Shown here in pieces: positions 16,464-25,685 of a stretch of DNA of 51,491 bases. Both the position numbers and the translations under genes were made by a program. The notes below the pieces were generated by a model. That model did not search any database. It saw only the letters and a list, made by a program, of their open reading frames with translations, and was not told the origin of the DNA. Source of the DNA: URNF01 sp045649855 (GTDB lineage: Bacteria > Bacillota > Clostridia > Oscillospirales > Acutalibacteraceae); the NCBI GenBank assembly GCA_045649855.1, contig JAZRQN010000013.1, positions 1 to 51,491 of the forward strand, in the 5' to 3' direction. How positions within the stretch are numbered: position 1 is the stretch's first letter; the number at the start of each line of letters is the position of its first letter.

Positions 16464-17150
16464 ATGAAAACTGTTGCCATTGCTATTGACGGACCTGCCG
16501 GTGCAGGAAAGAGCACCATCGCTCGCGCGTTAGCCAAAGAGATGGAGTACATTTATGTAGATACGGGCGCGCTGTACCGCGCGGTCGGATACTATATGTT
16601 GGAAAAAGGCGTAGAGCCGAATGATGCGGATGCTGTCATTCCGCTGTTGGAAGGTTTGGACGTATCCTTGCGCTTTGTAGACGGTGAACAGCAGGTGATG
16701 CTCAACGGTGAAAATGTCAGCGGTATGATCCGTACGCCTGCGGTATCTATGGCGGCTTCTGCGGTTTCCGCCATTCCTACCGTGCGTCAGTTCTTGTTTG
16801 ATCTTCAACAGAATATGGCAAAGACCAACAACGTCATTATGGACGGCAGAGATATTGGTACGGTTGTGTTGCCGTGGGCGCAGGTGAAGATCTTCTTGAC
16901 CGCATCTCCCGAAGCGCGTGCGAAACGTCGCTATGTCGAATTGATTGAAAAAGGCGAGCAGGTCAATTTTGATGACGTGCTGGCGGATATGAAAAAGAGA
17001 GACTATGACGACTCTCATCGTGCCATTGCGCCGCTGAAACCTGCCGACGATGCGGTTATCGCGGACACCAGCGATATCACGTTGGAAGAATCAATCGCAT
17101 TGCTCAAATCCATTGCGAAGGAAAGATTGTCATGTCAGAACATCCTTTAA
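16464..17150 (+). CDS. cmk: Cytidylate kinase
   Basis: A 228-aa P-loop kinase that phosphorylates CMP and dCMP with ATP. Walker A is GPAGAGKST at residues 10-18. The D-T-G-A-L-Y-R-A substrate block, the M-D-G-R-D-I-G-T motif near residue 130 and the R-A-K-R-R lid region are intact, and length is typical of type-1 bacterial CMP kinases. The start follows AAAAGGAG, 14 nt after the flavoprotein gene. Its last 19 nt overlap plsC, so translation is probably coupled. The cmk-plsC-ispH(-rpsA) order is characteristic of Clostridia. Confidence 0.97.
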   Translation: MKTVAIAIDGPAGAGKSTIARALAKEMEYIYVDTGALYRAVGYYMLEKGVEPNDADAVIPLLEGLDVSLRFVDGEQQVMLNGENVSGMIRTPAVSMAASAVSAIPTVRQFLFDLQQNMAKTNNVIMDGRDIGTVVLPWAQVKIFLTASPEARAKRRYVELIEKGEQVNFDDVLADMKKRDYDDSHRAIAPLKPADDAVIADTSDITLEESIALLKSIAKERLSCQNIL

Positions 17151-17767
17151 AGCGCATTTTGTTAACCATTTTCCGTCCGATTGTCAAACTGATATTTCCG
17201 TATCGTGTGATTGGTCTGGAAAATTTGCCTGATGAGAATGATGGCGGTAGATATATCATTTGCTGTAACCATCTTTCGGTTGTGGACCCTGTGTTTTTAC
17301 TGATGGGGCAGAAGCGTCCGATCTATTTTATGGCAAAAGCGGAACTGTTTCAAAAGCGGTTTGTTGCTTGGTTGCTCGGCACGGTGATGGGTGCGTTTCC
17401 CGTGGATCGCGGAAAAGGGGATATGAGTGCTATCAATCACGCGTTTGAACTGGTGAACAACGGTAAATTTCTTGGTATTTTTCCGCAAGGCACTTGTCGC
17501 AGACAACGCGAACTGGGACAGGCGAAGTCCGGCGCTGCTTTGATCGCTTGTCGTACGCAAGCGACGGTTATTCCGGCCTGTCTGGTAACCAAGGATTACC
17601 ACGTGCGCGCATTTCGTCGTGTAACGTTGGTGTTCGGAAAACCGATTACGCCGGAAGAAATGCGGCTGGTGGATGAAGAACATCCGAAACTGCGCCACGC
17701 ATCCCGTACCATCATGGAGCGTATGGATGCGTTGATTGAAGAGCAGGAACAAGCAAACCGAAAGTGA
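17132..17767 (+). CDS. plsC: 1-acyl-sn-glycerol-3-phosphate acyltransferase
   Basis: A 211-aa membrane-associated acyltransferase that converts lysophosphatidic acid to phosphatidic acid. The catalytic H-x4-D is NHLSVVD near residue 49, and the acceptor-binding block is FPQGTCRR (E replaced by Q relative to the usual FPEGTRS) near residue 117. A short N-terminal hydrophobic segment suits membrane attachment. The ATG lies inside the 3' end of cmk with GAAGGAAAG upstream. The Glu-to-Gln change in the second block occurs in a contact region, so acceptor preference could differ. Confidence 0.92.
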   Translation: MSEHPLKRILLTIFRPIVKLIFPYRVIGLENLPDENDGGRYIICCNHLSVVDPVFLLMGQKRPIYFMAKAELFQKRFVAWLLGTVMGAFPVDRGKGDMSAINHAFELVNNGKFLGIFPQGTCRRQRELGQAKSGAALIACRTQATVIPACLVTKDYHVRAFRRVTLVFGKPITPEEMRLVDEEHPKLRHASRTIMERMDALIEEQEQANRK

Positions 17768-17774
17768 GGCAGTT

Positions 17775-19808
17775 ATGCAGGTGAAACTTGCGAAATCCGC
17801 CGGTTTTTGTTTCGGTGTGAACAAGGCGGTCAGTGCTGTATACGATTTGCTGGATAAGGGTGAAAAGGTCGCAACGCTCGGTCCGATCATCCATAATCCG
17901 CAGTTGGTGGAAGCACTGAAAGAGCGTGGCGTGATTATTGTTGATCACCCAAATGAAGTTCCAAGCGATACCGTTTTGGTCATTCGCTCTCACGGTGTAC
18001 CCAAAAGTGTGTATGATGCAGTAGCGGAAAGCGGTGTGCGTATGCACGATGCTACCTGCCCGTTTGTAGGGAAGATTCATCGGATTGTTGCCGAAAAATC
18101 TTTGGCAGGATATCGCGTGTTTATCGCGGGCAATGCGGGTCATCCGGAAGTGATGGGTATCTGCGGACATTGTGAAGGCGAGTATACGGTGTTTTCTACA
18201 CCGGAAGAATTGGAGAAAATACTCGAAAATCGGCACAATTTGCCCGACGAGTCGGTTATCATGGTCGCGCAAACCACGTATAACACAATTTATTGGAAAA
18301 AGTGTGCGAAAATATTAAAAAAACACTATACAAATCCGTTGATTTTTGATACAATATGCAATGCGACTGCCGAAAGGCAGAACGAGGCCATTGCATTATC
18401 ACAGGAATGTGATAAAATGGTGATCGTCGGTGGACGTCAAAGTTCCAACACCACCAAGTTGCACGACGTTTGCGCCGTATGCTGTCCCACGATTTTAGTG
18501 GAGACGGCGGCGGAGTTGGACGCCAAGCAGTTTGAGGGTGTGCGGTGTGTAGGACTGACCGCAGGAGCCTCGACACCTGCCGATATTATAAAGGAGGTAC
18601 AAACCATCATGTCCGAAATGAAAAACCTGGAAACCAAAGACCTGGCAGCGGAGGCTGTCGAAACCGTCAACGAGACTGCATTTGAGGAAATGACTTCTGA
18701 AGAGTACGAGAAAGCTATCGACGCTACTTTCCAGAATCCTACTGATGATAAAGTGCGCGGCCTGGTTGTCAGCATTGCTCCCAACGAGGTGCAAGTAGAG
18801 GTCATCGGCCGCAAACAGACCGGTTACATCCCTGCGGAAGAACTTTCCGCCGATCCTAATGCAAATCCCGCCGATGTTGTGAAAGTCGGTGATGAGCTCG
18901 AACTGCTCATCATGCGTACCAACGATCAGGAAGGCACCATTATGCTTTCTAAAAAACGCGTGGATTCTCTCAAAGGCTGGAACACTGTTGTGGAAGCTGA
19001 AGCTTCCGGCGAAATTCTCGAAGGCACCATCACCGAAGTTATCAAAGGTGGCGTGCTGGTCGTTACTAACGGCGTTCGCGTGTTCGTGCCTGCTTCTCAT
19101 GCGTCCTTGACTCGCATGGAAGATCTGACTCCTCTCAAGGGTCAGACTGCTCGCTTCAAGATCATTGAAGTGAACACCGCTCGTCGTCGTGCGGTTGCTT
19201 CCATCCGTCTGGTGGCTCGTGAAGAGCGCAAAGAGCAGGAAGCCGCTGTGTGGAACACTCTCGAAGTGGGCCAGCAGTACACCGGTACTGTGAAATCTCT
19301 GACCTCTTACGGTGCGTTCGTGGATCTCGGTGGTGTGGACGGTATGATCCACATTTCCGAACTGTCCTGGAGTCGCATTAAGCATCCTTCCGAGGTTGTG
19401 AACGTTGGCGACACCGTCAATGTGTACATCCGCGATCTGGACACCGAAAAGAAAAAGATTTCTCTGGGCTACCGCAAAGCGGAAGACAATCCGTGGGAGA
19501 TCTTCAAAGCGAACTACAACGTGGACGACGTTGTGGACGCGAAGATTGTCGGCATGACTGCGTTTGGTGCGTTTGCACAGATTATCCCCGGCATCGACGG
19601 TCTCATCCACATTTCTCAGATTGCGGATCGCCGCATCGAGAAACCGCAGGATGAACTGAAGGTTGGCCAGGAAGTCAAAGCAAAGATTACCAACGTTGAC
19701 TATGACAGCAAACGTATCAGCCTGTCCATCCGCGCTCTGATCGAGCCGGCTGCTGAAGAGGTTGCTCCCGAAGCTGTTGCTGAAGAGGCTGAAGAGGCCG
19801 CTGAATAA
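17775..19808 (+). CDS. ispH: IspH (HMBPP reductase)-ribosomal protein S1 fusion
   Basis: A 677-aa fusion. Residues 1-about 278 are IspH, the [4Fe-4S] enzyme making IPP and DMAPP in the MEP pathway, with cluster cysteines C12, C95 and C195 and the TAGASTP end motif. The remainder is an S1 protein with four OB-type S1 repeats (about 325-393, 411-480, 497-565, 582-652) and an acidic Ala/Glu tail. Such fusions are known in Clostridia. The start at 17775 follows GTGAGG, 7 nt after plsC. From about 18609 the codon choice shifts towards that of highly expressed genes, and a strong ribosome binding site precedes an in-frame ATG there, so a separate S1 protein may also be made. Confidence 0.95.
   Translation: MQVKLAKSAGFCFGVNKAVSAVYDLLDKGEKVATLGPIIHNPQLVEALKERGVIIVDHPNEVPSDTVLVIRSHGVPKSVYDAVAESGVRMHDATCPFVGKIHRIVAEKSLAGYRVFIAGNAGHPEVMGICGHCEGEYTVFSTPEELEKILENRHNLPDESVIMVAQTTYNTIYWKKCAKILKKHYTNPLIFDTICNATAERQNEAIALSQECDKMVIVGGRQSSNTTKLHDVCAVCCPTILVETAAELDAKQFEGVRCVGLTAGASTPADIIKEVQTIMSEMKNLETKDLAAEAVETVNETAFEEMTSEEYEKAIDATFQNPTDDKVRGLVVSIAPNEVQVEVIGRKQTGYIPAEELSADPNANPADVVKVGDELELLIMRTNDQEGTIMLSKKRVDSLKGWNTVVEAEASGEILEGTITEVIKGGVLVVTNGVRVFVPASHASLTRMEDLTPLKGQTARFKIIEVNTARRRAVASIRLVAREERKEQEAAVWNTLEVGQQYTGTVKSLTSYGAFVDLGGVDGMIHISELSWSRIKHPSEVVNVGDTVNVYIRDLDTEKKKISLGYRKAEDNPWEIFKANYNVDDVVDAKIVGMTAFGAFAQIIPGIDGLIHISQIADRRIEKPQDELKVGQEVKAKITNVDYDSKRISLSIRALIEPAAEEVAPEAVAEEAEEAAE
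18591..18611 (+). promoter_or_regulatory. Internal ribosome binding site and in-frame ATG at the IspH-S1 junction
   Basis: AAGGAGGT (18591-18598) lies 10 nt before an in-frame ATG (18609) that falls between the IspH and S1 parts. Initiation here would give a 399-aa free S1-like protein. Visible in sequence; use is inferred. Confidence 0.6.
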
Positions 19809-19822
19809 GTAAGCGTTTGATG

Positions 19823-19859
19823 AAACCGCAGTAACGCAGTTGCGTTGCTGCGGTTTTTC
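19823..19859 (+). terminator. Rho-independent terminator after ispH-rpsA
   Basis: A near-perfect 16-nt inverted repeat (19823-19838 with 19841-19856, one wobble pair) followed by T residues. The innermost pairs must open to form the loop. It lies 14 nt after the stop codon. Confidence 0.85.
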
Positions 19860-19923
19860 TTTGCTTTTACGGCACGGAGACAAGCGGGATGGAATAGTAT
19901 GCCAACAAAGGGGTGGTTTTACG

Positions 19924-20265
19924 ATGTCTGTAAATGTTGCTTTTTGTGTCTTGTTGCTTTTTGCGCTGTATGGAATAGCAGGTCTTTTGAGACGGTTGAC
20001 AATACTGATATTGCGCCCGGAAAAACCGCCGCGCACATTTTCGCTCGCATATTTAAACCACGATACACAAAACGTTGAACAGATCATTCGCTATTTCCGC
20101 ACGAAAGCGGAGCGTGAAGATGTACTGTTTTTGATTGATAACGGTGTTTCGGAAGCGGAAAAAACGATATTGGAAAAAATGTGTGCCGAACAATCGGATG
20201 TTCGGTTTATTACGGCAGAAAATTTTGTCGAAGAGAATTGCATTCGTACAGGAAATGCAGTATAA
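19924..20265 (+). CDS. Small membrane-anchored hypothetical protein
   Basis: A 113-aa protein with one N-terminal membrane helix (residues about 3-27) and a short soluble domain of about 85 residues with alternating helix and strand (SLAYLNHDTQNVEQIIRYF; EDVLFLIDNGVSEAE). The pattern resembles the first half-Rossmann of a glycosyltransferase-like or CheY-like fold, but no motif is decisive. The ATG at 19924 is preceded by AAAGGGGTGG at slightly long spacing. The -10 element of the recD2 promoter overlaps its stop codon. Not recognised; it could be a lineage-specific gene. Confidence 0.55.
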   Translation: MSVNVAFCVLLLFALYGIAGLLRRLTILILRPEKPPRTFSLAYLNHDTQNVEQIIRYFRTKAEREDVLFLIDNGVSEAEKTILEKMCAEQSDVRFITAENFVEENCIRTGNAV

Positions 20266-20266
20266 T
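20238..20266 (+). promoter_or_regulatory. Promoter of the recD2-comF-mreB operon
   Basis: TTGCAT (20238-20243), 17-nt spacer, TATAAT (20261-20266). It is embedded in the 3' end of the 113-aa gene, whose TAA stop lies within the -10 box. Confidence 0.75.
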
Positions 20267-20300
20267 TATATCAATATGTAATACAAGAGGAGGGGATTGC

Positions 20301-22517
20301 GTGGACGAGAAAACCGAACAGTTGAACGGCGTAGTAGAACGCGTCGTGTTCCGCAATCCCGATACCTGCTGGACCGTATTGGATGTGATCTCCGAAGATG
20401 AGTTGTTGGAAAAGGTGGTTGGCGCTTTTGCGGATATTCACGTCGGTGAACAACTGTTTATGAACGGTGAGTGGGTGGAACATCCGCAGTTTGGCCGACA
20501 GTTTCGTATGGATAGCTATACCTCGCATTTGCCGACCGATGTGATGGCGATTTTGCGATACTTGTCGTCGGGCGCCGTGCGTGGCATCGGTCCGTCTACC
20601 GCTGCAAAAGTCATTGATAAATTTGGCGAGGATACGTTACGTATTCTGGAAGAAGAACCGATTCGATTGGCGGAAGTGCGCGGTATTACCCGGGAAAAAG
20701 CAAAAAAACTCGGCGAGGAATTTCATGCACAGAGTGGTTTGCGCGAGTTGATGCTCACCTTTTCTGCGTATGGTTTAACACAAGCGGAAGCGGTTCGCTG
20801 TTGGAAACGCTACGGTGTTTCGGCTGTGGAACGTATCAAAGCGAACCCGTATATTTTGTGCAACGACGGGTTATCCATTCCGTTTGAACGTGCTGACCGT
20901 ATGGCGACCACGATGTACGGCTTTGAGAACACGCCTAACCGCATCGAGGCAGGCTTGTTATATGTTTTGCGCCATAATCTTGGCAATGGACATACCTGCT
21001 TACCGCAGGATAAATTGATTACAGCGGCGGCAGGTGTGCTGGAAGCGGACGCGGATATGGTGGAACGTGTTTTGATGGATATGTTGACCAGACGCGTGGT
21101 GATGTGCGAGTGGATTTTAGGGCGTGAATTTGTGTTTCTTGCCAAGTATTATACCGCTGAACGCTATATTGCCGCTCGTATCCAAGAAATGATCGGTACG
21201 GACGTTACCGTTTCAGCGGATATACAGGCTTTGGTGGATTGTATCGAGGTGAAACAGCGCATTTGCTATGAACAGCAACAGCGTGCCGCTTTATTGGCGG
21301 CTGTAAGCAACCGCTTGATGGTGTTGACAGGTCGCCCCGGTACAGGTAAGACCACTACCGTTAACGGTATGATTGCCTTGTTGGAAGCGTGCGGAGAGGA
21401 TGTCGTGCTGGCTGCACCTACAGGCAGAGCAGCGAAACGTATGACCGAGTTGACGGGATATGAAGCAAAAACGCTGCATCGTTTGTTGGAAGTGCAATGG
21501 GGCGAGGACGATCAACCGTATTTCGCCAGAGATGAAAAGAACCCCTTAGATGCCGACACGGTGATCGTGGACGAATTATCTATGGTAGACACCTTGTTAT
21601 TTGAACAACTGTTGCGTGCAATGCCTGAACGGGGCAGACTGATTATGGTGGGCGATGCCGATCAGTTGCCTTCAGTGGGCGCGGGCAATGTGTTGCAGAG
21701 TTTGATTGATTCTAAAGCAGTGCCGATTGTGTGTTTGACTGAAATTTTCAGACAATCCTTGGAAAGCCATATCATTTCTGCGGCGCACGCCGTATTGGCA
21801 GGCGAAACGCCGAATATACATGATAAAGACGGCGATTTCTTTTTCTTGAAACGATCTTCTTTTCGTTCGGTTGAGGAAACGGTGCTGGATCTTTGTAATC
21901 GCCGTATCCCCGAAACATACGGCGTGTCCTGCTGGAATGGTATGCAGGTGTTGTGTCCGGGCAGACGAAGTGAGCTGGGTACGATGGAACTGAATGTGAA
22001 ACTGCAAGAATTGCTGAATCCTGCACAAAAAGGTAAGGATGAAGTTAAATGCGGTAATATGGTGTTCCGCGTCGGTGATAAGGTGATGCACAACCAGAAC
22101 AATTATGATATCACCTGGACCAAAGATAATGGTGAAGTGGGCACGGGCGTGTTCAACGGAGATATCGGTGTTCTGGAGAAGGTGGACAAGCGAAACGAAA
22201 CGGTATCGGTGCGATACGACAACCGTGTGGCGCTGTACACCAAAGAGGATTTGAAGTGTTTGGAGCTTGCTTATGCAATCACCGTGCACAAAAGTCAAGG
22301 CAGTGAGTTTGACGTGGTGATTTTAACCATGTTCCGACATCAAAAACAGTTGTGCTACCGCAATCTGCTCTATACCGCCATTACGCGCGCAAAGAAAATG
22401 CTGATTATGGTGGGGGATGAACCAACATTGTCTATGATGGTGGAAAACGACCGTAAAACCCTGCGGTACAGCGGTTTAAAACATTTTTTAACAAAAGAAG
22501 GTATTGGGATTGAATAA
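20301..22517 (+). CDS. recD2: RecD2-like SF1B DNA helicase
   Basis: A 738-aa 5'-3' helicase of the RecD2 (RecD/TraA) type found in organisms without RecBC partners. An N-terminal OB-like region precedes a helix-hairpin-helix segment near residues 90-200 (GIGPSTAAKVIDKFG). The P-loop is TGRPGTGKTTT, followed by DELSMVD (motif II), a QLPSVGAGN block and the C-terminal AYAITVHKSQGSEFD / YTAITRAKK motifs. Length matches the family. It acts in replication-fork maintenance and repair. The GTG start at 20301 follows AGAGGAGGGG; earlier in-frame ATG codons would run through the promoter. Its last 8 nt overlap comF. Confidence 0.95.
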   Translation: MDEKTEQLNGVVERVVFRNPDTCWTVLDVISEDELLEKVVGAFADIHVGEQLFMNGEWVEHPQFGRQFRMDSYTSHLPTDVMAILRYLSSGAVRGIGPSTAAKVIDKFGEDTLRILEEEPIRLAEVRGITREKAKKLGEEFHAQSGLRELMLTFSAYGLTQAEAVRCWKRYGVSAVERIKANPYILCNDGLSIPFERADRMATTMYGFENTPNRIEAGLLYVLRHNLGNGHTCLPQDKLITAAAGVLEADADMVERVLMDMLTRRVVMCEWILGREFVFLAKYYTAERYIAARIQEMIGTDVTVSADIQALVDCIEVKQRICYEQQQRAALLAAVSNRLMVLTGRPGTGKTTTVNGMIALLEACGEDVVLAAPTGRAAKRMTELTGYEAKTLHRLLEVQWGEDDQPYFARDEKNPLDADTVIVDELSMVDTLLFEQLLRAMPERGRLIMVGDADQLPSVGAGNVLQSLIDSKAVPIVCLTEIFRQSLESHIISAAHAVLAGETPNIHDKDGDFFFLKRSSFRSVEETVLDLCNRRIPETYGVSCWNGMQVLCPGRRSELGTMELNVKLQELLNPAQKGKDEVKCGNMVFRVGDKVMHNQNNYDITWTKDNGEVGTGVFNGDIGVLEKVDKRNETVSVRYDNRVALYTKEDLKCLELAYAITVHKSQGSEFDVVILTMFRHQKQLCYRNLLYTAITRAKKMLIMVGDEPTLSMMVENDRKTLRYSGLKHFLTKEGIGIE

Positions 22518-23292
22518 GGCGGTACGGCGTGTAAAAGATTTGTTCTTTCCACCTCGTTGTGTGCTTTGTGATGAAGTGATTGCCAGAGAACGGTTTCCGA
22601 TATGTCCGCATTGTCAAAAACAAGGCGTGGCGCGGATCGAAGAACCGGTGTGCAGTCGTTGCGGCAGGCAGAAAAATGATTGTGTTTGCAAGAAGAATAC
22701 GCTGTTGACCGATGGTGTTGTTGGTGTGTTTTACTATGATGATGAATTGGTCGAAAAAGGTATAAAGCGCTTTAAAAAGACAGAAGATATCGACCGTATC
22801 GAATATTTTGCCGAACAACTGATGGAACGTGCATATTTGCTGATGGCGGATAAGCAGATTGACCTCATTACAACCGTTCCGCTGTATAAAAGCGATTTGG
22901 CAAAGCGCGGCTTTGACCAGATGAGACCGGTTGCTAAATGGTTATCCAAATCGTTGCATACACCTTATGTTCAAGTTTTACGTAAGATTTTTCCGACGTT
23001 GCCGCAAAAGGGGTTGTCCGCAGATCGCAGATCGGGAAATCTGCTTGGTGTATTTGAAGTATGCTCGAAAATCTCGCTGAAAGGTAAGAATATCTTATTG
23101 CTGGACGATGTGGTTACAACCGGTGCCACTACTAACGAATGCGCTAAAATGCTCAAAATTTACGGTGCGGCGAAAGTGTATGTTCTGACACTTGCCGTAT
23201 CCAGATTGGATAAAGATGATGACAAAGACGCGGTCGATCCGATCGCAGAATTAAAGGGAAAATTGGCTGAAAAGGCAGGAAACTTTACATGA
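22510..23292 (+). CDS. comF: ComF-family phosphoribosyltransferase-like protein
   Basis: A 260-aa protein with an N-terminal zinc finger (CVLC near residue 17, CPHC near 33, CSRCGR and CVC further on) and a C-terminal type-I PRTase fold with the PRPP loop ILLLDDVVTTGATTNEC. ComF/GntX-like proteins take part in late steps of DNA uptake; the B. subtilis protein associates with PriA and ComFA. No comFA is next to it. The TTG at 22510 fits the GAAGG site with 8-nt spacing; a TTG at 22504 is also in frame but too close. It overlaps recD2 by 8 nt and mreB by 4 nt, so translation is likely coupled. Confidence 0.88.
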   Translation: MNKAVRRVKDLFFPPRCVLCDEVIARERFPICPHCQKQGVARIEEPVCSRCGRQKNDCVCKKNTLLTDGVVGVFYYDDELVEKGIKRFKKTEDIDRIEYFAEQLMERAYLLMADKQIDLITTVPLYKSDLAKRGFDQMRPVAKWLSKSLHTPYVQVLRKIFPTLPQKGLSADRRSGNLLGVFEVCSKISLKGKNILLLDDVVTTGATTNECAKMLKIYGAAKVYVLTLAVSRLDKDDDKDAVDPIAELKGKLAEKAGNFT

Positions 23293-24329
23293 ATGTAAAA
23301 GACTTCGGAATCGATCTGGGCACCGCTCGGGTGGTAATATACGCATCCGAGAAAGGCGTTGTGCTGGACGAACCGGCTGTGATGGCTGTGGATACCGAAA
23401 GCGGTAAAATGATCGCGTGCGGCGAAGAAGCATACGAAATGATAGGTCGTGCGCCTGATTCTATTACGGTGATCAGACCGCTTGCCAAAGGCGTGATTGC
23501 GGATTTTGATTACGCGTGTATGATGTTGCGCTATTTTGTGCAAAAAGTGTGTGCGTATAAAGTGATCAAACCGCGCGTGGCTGTCAGCGTCCCTGCGTCT
23601 GTTACCACAGTAGAGCAACGCTCGTTTGTGCAAGCTGTGTATGCGGCAGGTGCCAGACAGGTTATGTTGTTGGAAGAATCGATGGCGGCGGCTGTCGGCG
23701 CAGGATTGGACGTTGAAGCTCCCAGAGGCAGTATGGTAGTAGATATCGGTGCAGGTACGACCGACGTGGCGGTGATGTCCCTCAAAGGCTTGGCATCGTC
23801 TTGCTCGGAACGTATCGGTGGTGATGCTTTTGATGAAGCGATTATGCGATATGTACGGCAAAAACACCGTTTGGTGATTGGCGAGCGTACTGCTGCGGAC
23901 GTCAAAATTGCCGTTGGTAAGGCGATCGAGGAGGTTGAGGAGTTGTCGATAGAGGCACGTGGCAGGGATGCTGTAAGCGGTCTGCCGCGTGTACAAACGG
24001 TAACCTCGTCTGAAGTGCTGGAAGCGGTGAAAGAACCGCTGTCCCAGATTATCGAAACTGTTCAGCGCGTGTTGGAGAACACGCCTCCGGAGTTGTCCGC
24101 GGACATTTACGACAGCGGCATTATGCTGACGGGCGGTATGGCGCAGATGCGTGGTATGCCTACTTTGCTTTCTCGCGCGACGGGAATCCGTTGTTTTGTG
24201 GCGGACGAGCCTCGGTATTGCGTGGCGCGCGGCGCGGCGAATGCGCTTAAATATATCCATCTGTTGCATTCGGGTGTGTATGATATCGGCGATTTTTTAT
24301 ATCAAAATTCCGAAACGTTAACAAATTGA
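23289..24329 (+). CDS. mreB: MreB/Mbl-like actin homologue
   Basis: A 346-aa actin-fold protein that guides lateral wall synthesis. Phosphate-1 loop IDLGTARVVIY at the start, phosphate-2 loop DIGAGTTDVAVMS in the middle, and the GIMLTGGMAQMRG adenosine segment are all present, and length is typical. It lies in an operon with recD2 and comF rather than with mreC, mreD or minC, so it may be an Mbl-like or extra paralogue. It shares an ATGA overlap with comF and is followed by a terminator. Confidence 0.93.
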   Translation: MNVKDFGIDLGTARVVIYASEKGVVLDEPAVMAVDTESGKMIACGEEAYEMIGRAPDSITVIRPLAKGVIADFDYACMMLRYFVQKVCAYKVIKPRVAVSVPASVTTVEQRSFVQAVYAAGARQVMLLEESMAAAVGAGLDVEAPRGSMVVDIGAGTTDVAVMSLKGLASSCSERIGGDAFDEAIMRYVRQKHRLVIGERTAADVKIAVGKAIEEVEELSIEARGRDAVSGLPRVQTVTSSEVLEAVKEPLSQIIETVQRVLENTPPELSADIYDSGIMLTGGMAQMRGMPTLLSRATGIRCFVADEPRYCVARGAANALKYIHLLHSGVYDIGDFLYQNSETLTN

Positions 24330-24331
24330 AA

Positions 24332-24374
24332 CAATCCACTCAGCAGAGCATTCCGCTGAGTGGATTGCTTTTTT
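24332..24374 (+). terminator. Rho-independent terminator after mreB
   Basis: A perfect 13-bp stem (24332-24344 with 24355-24367), 10-nt loop and a run of T residues. Confidence 0.92.
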
Positions 24375-24441
24375 GTTTGATGAAATTACCATGCTGAAAC
24401 CTTTCGTTTTGGTCAACAATAAAACGAAAAGAGGTGCAGAT

Positions 24442-25674
24442 ATGCGTAAAAGTATTCAGGCGATTACAGCGTTGATTGGTTTGTCGCTTTGCTTTATATG
24501 GAGTTTGATTATTTATTACGATTATAATATGCCAATGCAGTTCAGCGTTACGCAGGGAAAAGAATTGGTGTTGGACGGCATTGTACAGGTTTGCGATTTG
24601 GATGTGTTTTCTGCAAAACAGGTGGTGGCAGGATCGGAAAACACGGTGCAACGCGCATCTTTACGCGTGTTTGGTGTGTTTCCTGTGAAAGAGATCAGCG
24701 TAAAAACGGTGGAGCAGCCCGTTGTGGTGGTGGCAGGAACGCCGTTTGGTATCAAGATGTATACGGACGGTGTGCTGGTGGTTGGGCTTTCGGACGTGGA
24801 AACTGCATCCGGCCCGTGCAATCCTGCACGGATAGCTGGGTTGAAAATAGGGGACGTTGTGTTAGCAGTTAATGGTCAAGGTGTCAGCACAAATGCGGCT
24901 TTACGAGAAATGATCGAGCAATCAGCAGGCGAACAACTGGAATTGCGGATTCGACGGGACAATCTGATTTTTACGGTCAAGTTTCGCGCAGTGCTGTCCG
25001 CGACCGAGAAGCGGTATCGTTCCGGCTTTTGGGTGAGGGATAGTTCTGCAGGAATCGGTACGCTGACGTTCTACGATCCGCAGACACGTGTGTTTGGCGG
25101 TCTTGGGCATGCGGTTTGTGATGTTGACACCAATGAAAGATTACCGATTTCAACCGGAGAGATCGTAAGTGCGGAGATCTATGAAGTGGAAAAAGGAACT
25201 GCGGGCGCGGCAGGTAGTCTTGGCGGTGCGGTGAGTGATGAGTTGATTGGGATGCTTTCAATCAATGCAGAAACGGGAATATATGGTACGCTGACAAAAT
25301 TACCGCACAGCGGCTTTTTAACAATGCCGATAGCACTTAAGCAACAGGTGAAAGAAGGGTATGCACAGGTATATACGACCGTGGAAGGTACGCAACCGCA
25401 ATATTATGATATCAAAATTGAGCAAATTCGGTATCGGGACGCTTCTCCGACCAAGAATATGATTATCCGTATTACCGATCCGGATTTGTTACAACAAACG
25501 GGCGGTATCGTGCAGGGGATGAGCGGTTCACCCATCATCCAGGATGGTAAACTGGTCGGTGCAATTACCCATGTTTTGGTAAATGACCCGACAAAAGGGT
25601 ATGCAATCTTCGCAGAGAATATGCTCGAAACCGCTCAAAGTGTGGCAGATGAAAAATTAAAGGAAGCATCGTAA
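24442..25674 (+). CDS. spoIVB: SpoIVB serine peptidase (sporulation sigma-K checkpoint)
   Basis: A 410-aa protein secreted into the intermembrane space of the forespore, where SpoIVB cleaves SpoIVFA to trigger pro-sigma-K processing in B. subtilis. An N-terminal membrane anchor (residues about 5-28) is followed by a PDZ domain (about 100-180, ARIAGLKIGDVVLAVNG) and an S55 peptidase domain. Visible catalytic candidates are His in GGLGHAV and Ser in QGMSGSPI. The ATG at 24442 follows AGAGGTG; a frame from 24373 would begin in the terminator loop region. The gene is full length, but its 3' end is duplicated at 26885-27040, and an accessory island separates it from spo0A, its usual partner. Confidence 0.96.
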   Translation: MRKSIQAITALIGLSLCFIWSLIIYYDYNMPMQFSVTQGKELVLDGIVQVCDLDVFSAKQVVAGSENTVQRASLRVFGVFPVKEISVKTVEQPVVVVAGTPFGIKMYTDGVLVVGLSDVETASGPCNPARIAGLKIGDVVLAVNGQGVSTNAALREMIEQSAGEQLELRIRRDNLIFTVKFRAVLSATEKRYRSGFWVRDSSAGIGTLTFYDPQTRVFGGLGHAVCDVDTNERLPISTGEIVSAEIYEVEKGTAGAAGSLGGAVSDELIGMLSINAETGIYGTLTKLPHSGFLTMPIALKQQVKEGYAQVYTTVEGTQPQYYDIKIEQIRYRDASPTKNMIIRITDPDLLQQTGGIVQGMSGSPIIQDGKLVGAITHVLVNDPTKGYAIFAENMLETAQSVADEKLKEAS

Positions 25675-25685
25675 AATTAAATATT

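Noticed and set aside
24373..24441. Earlier start and sigma-F/G promoter for spoIVB
   Set aside because: The earlier in-frame start lies right behind the mreB terminator without a ribosome binding site, and I could not find -35 and -10 boxes with proper spacing for a forespore sigma factor.
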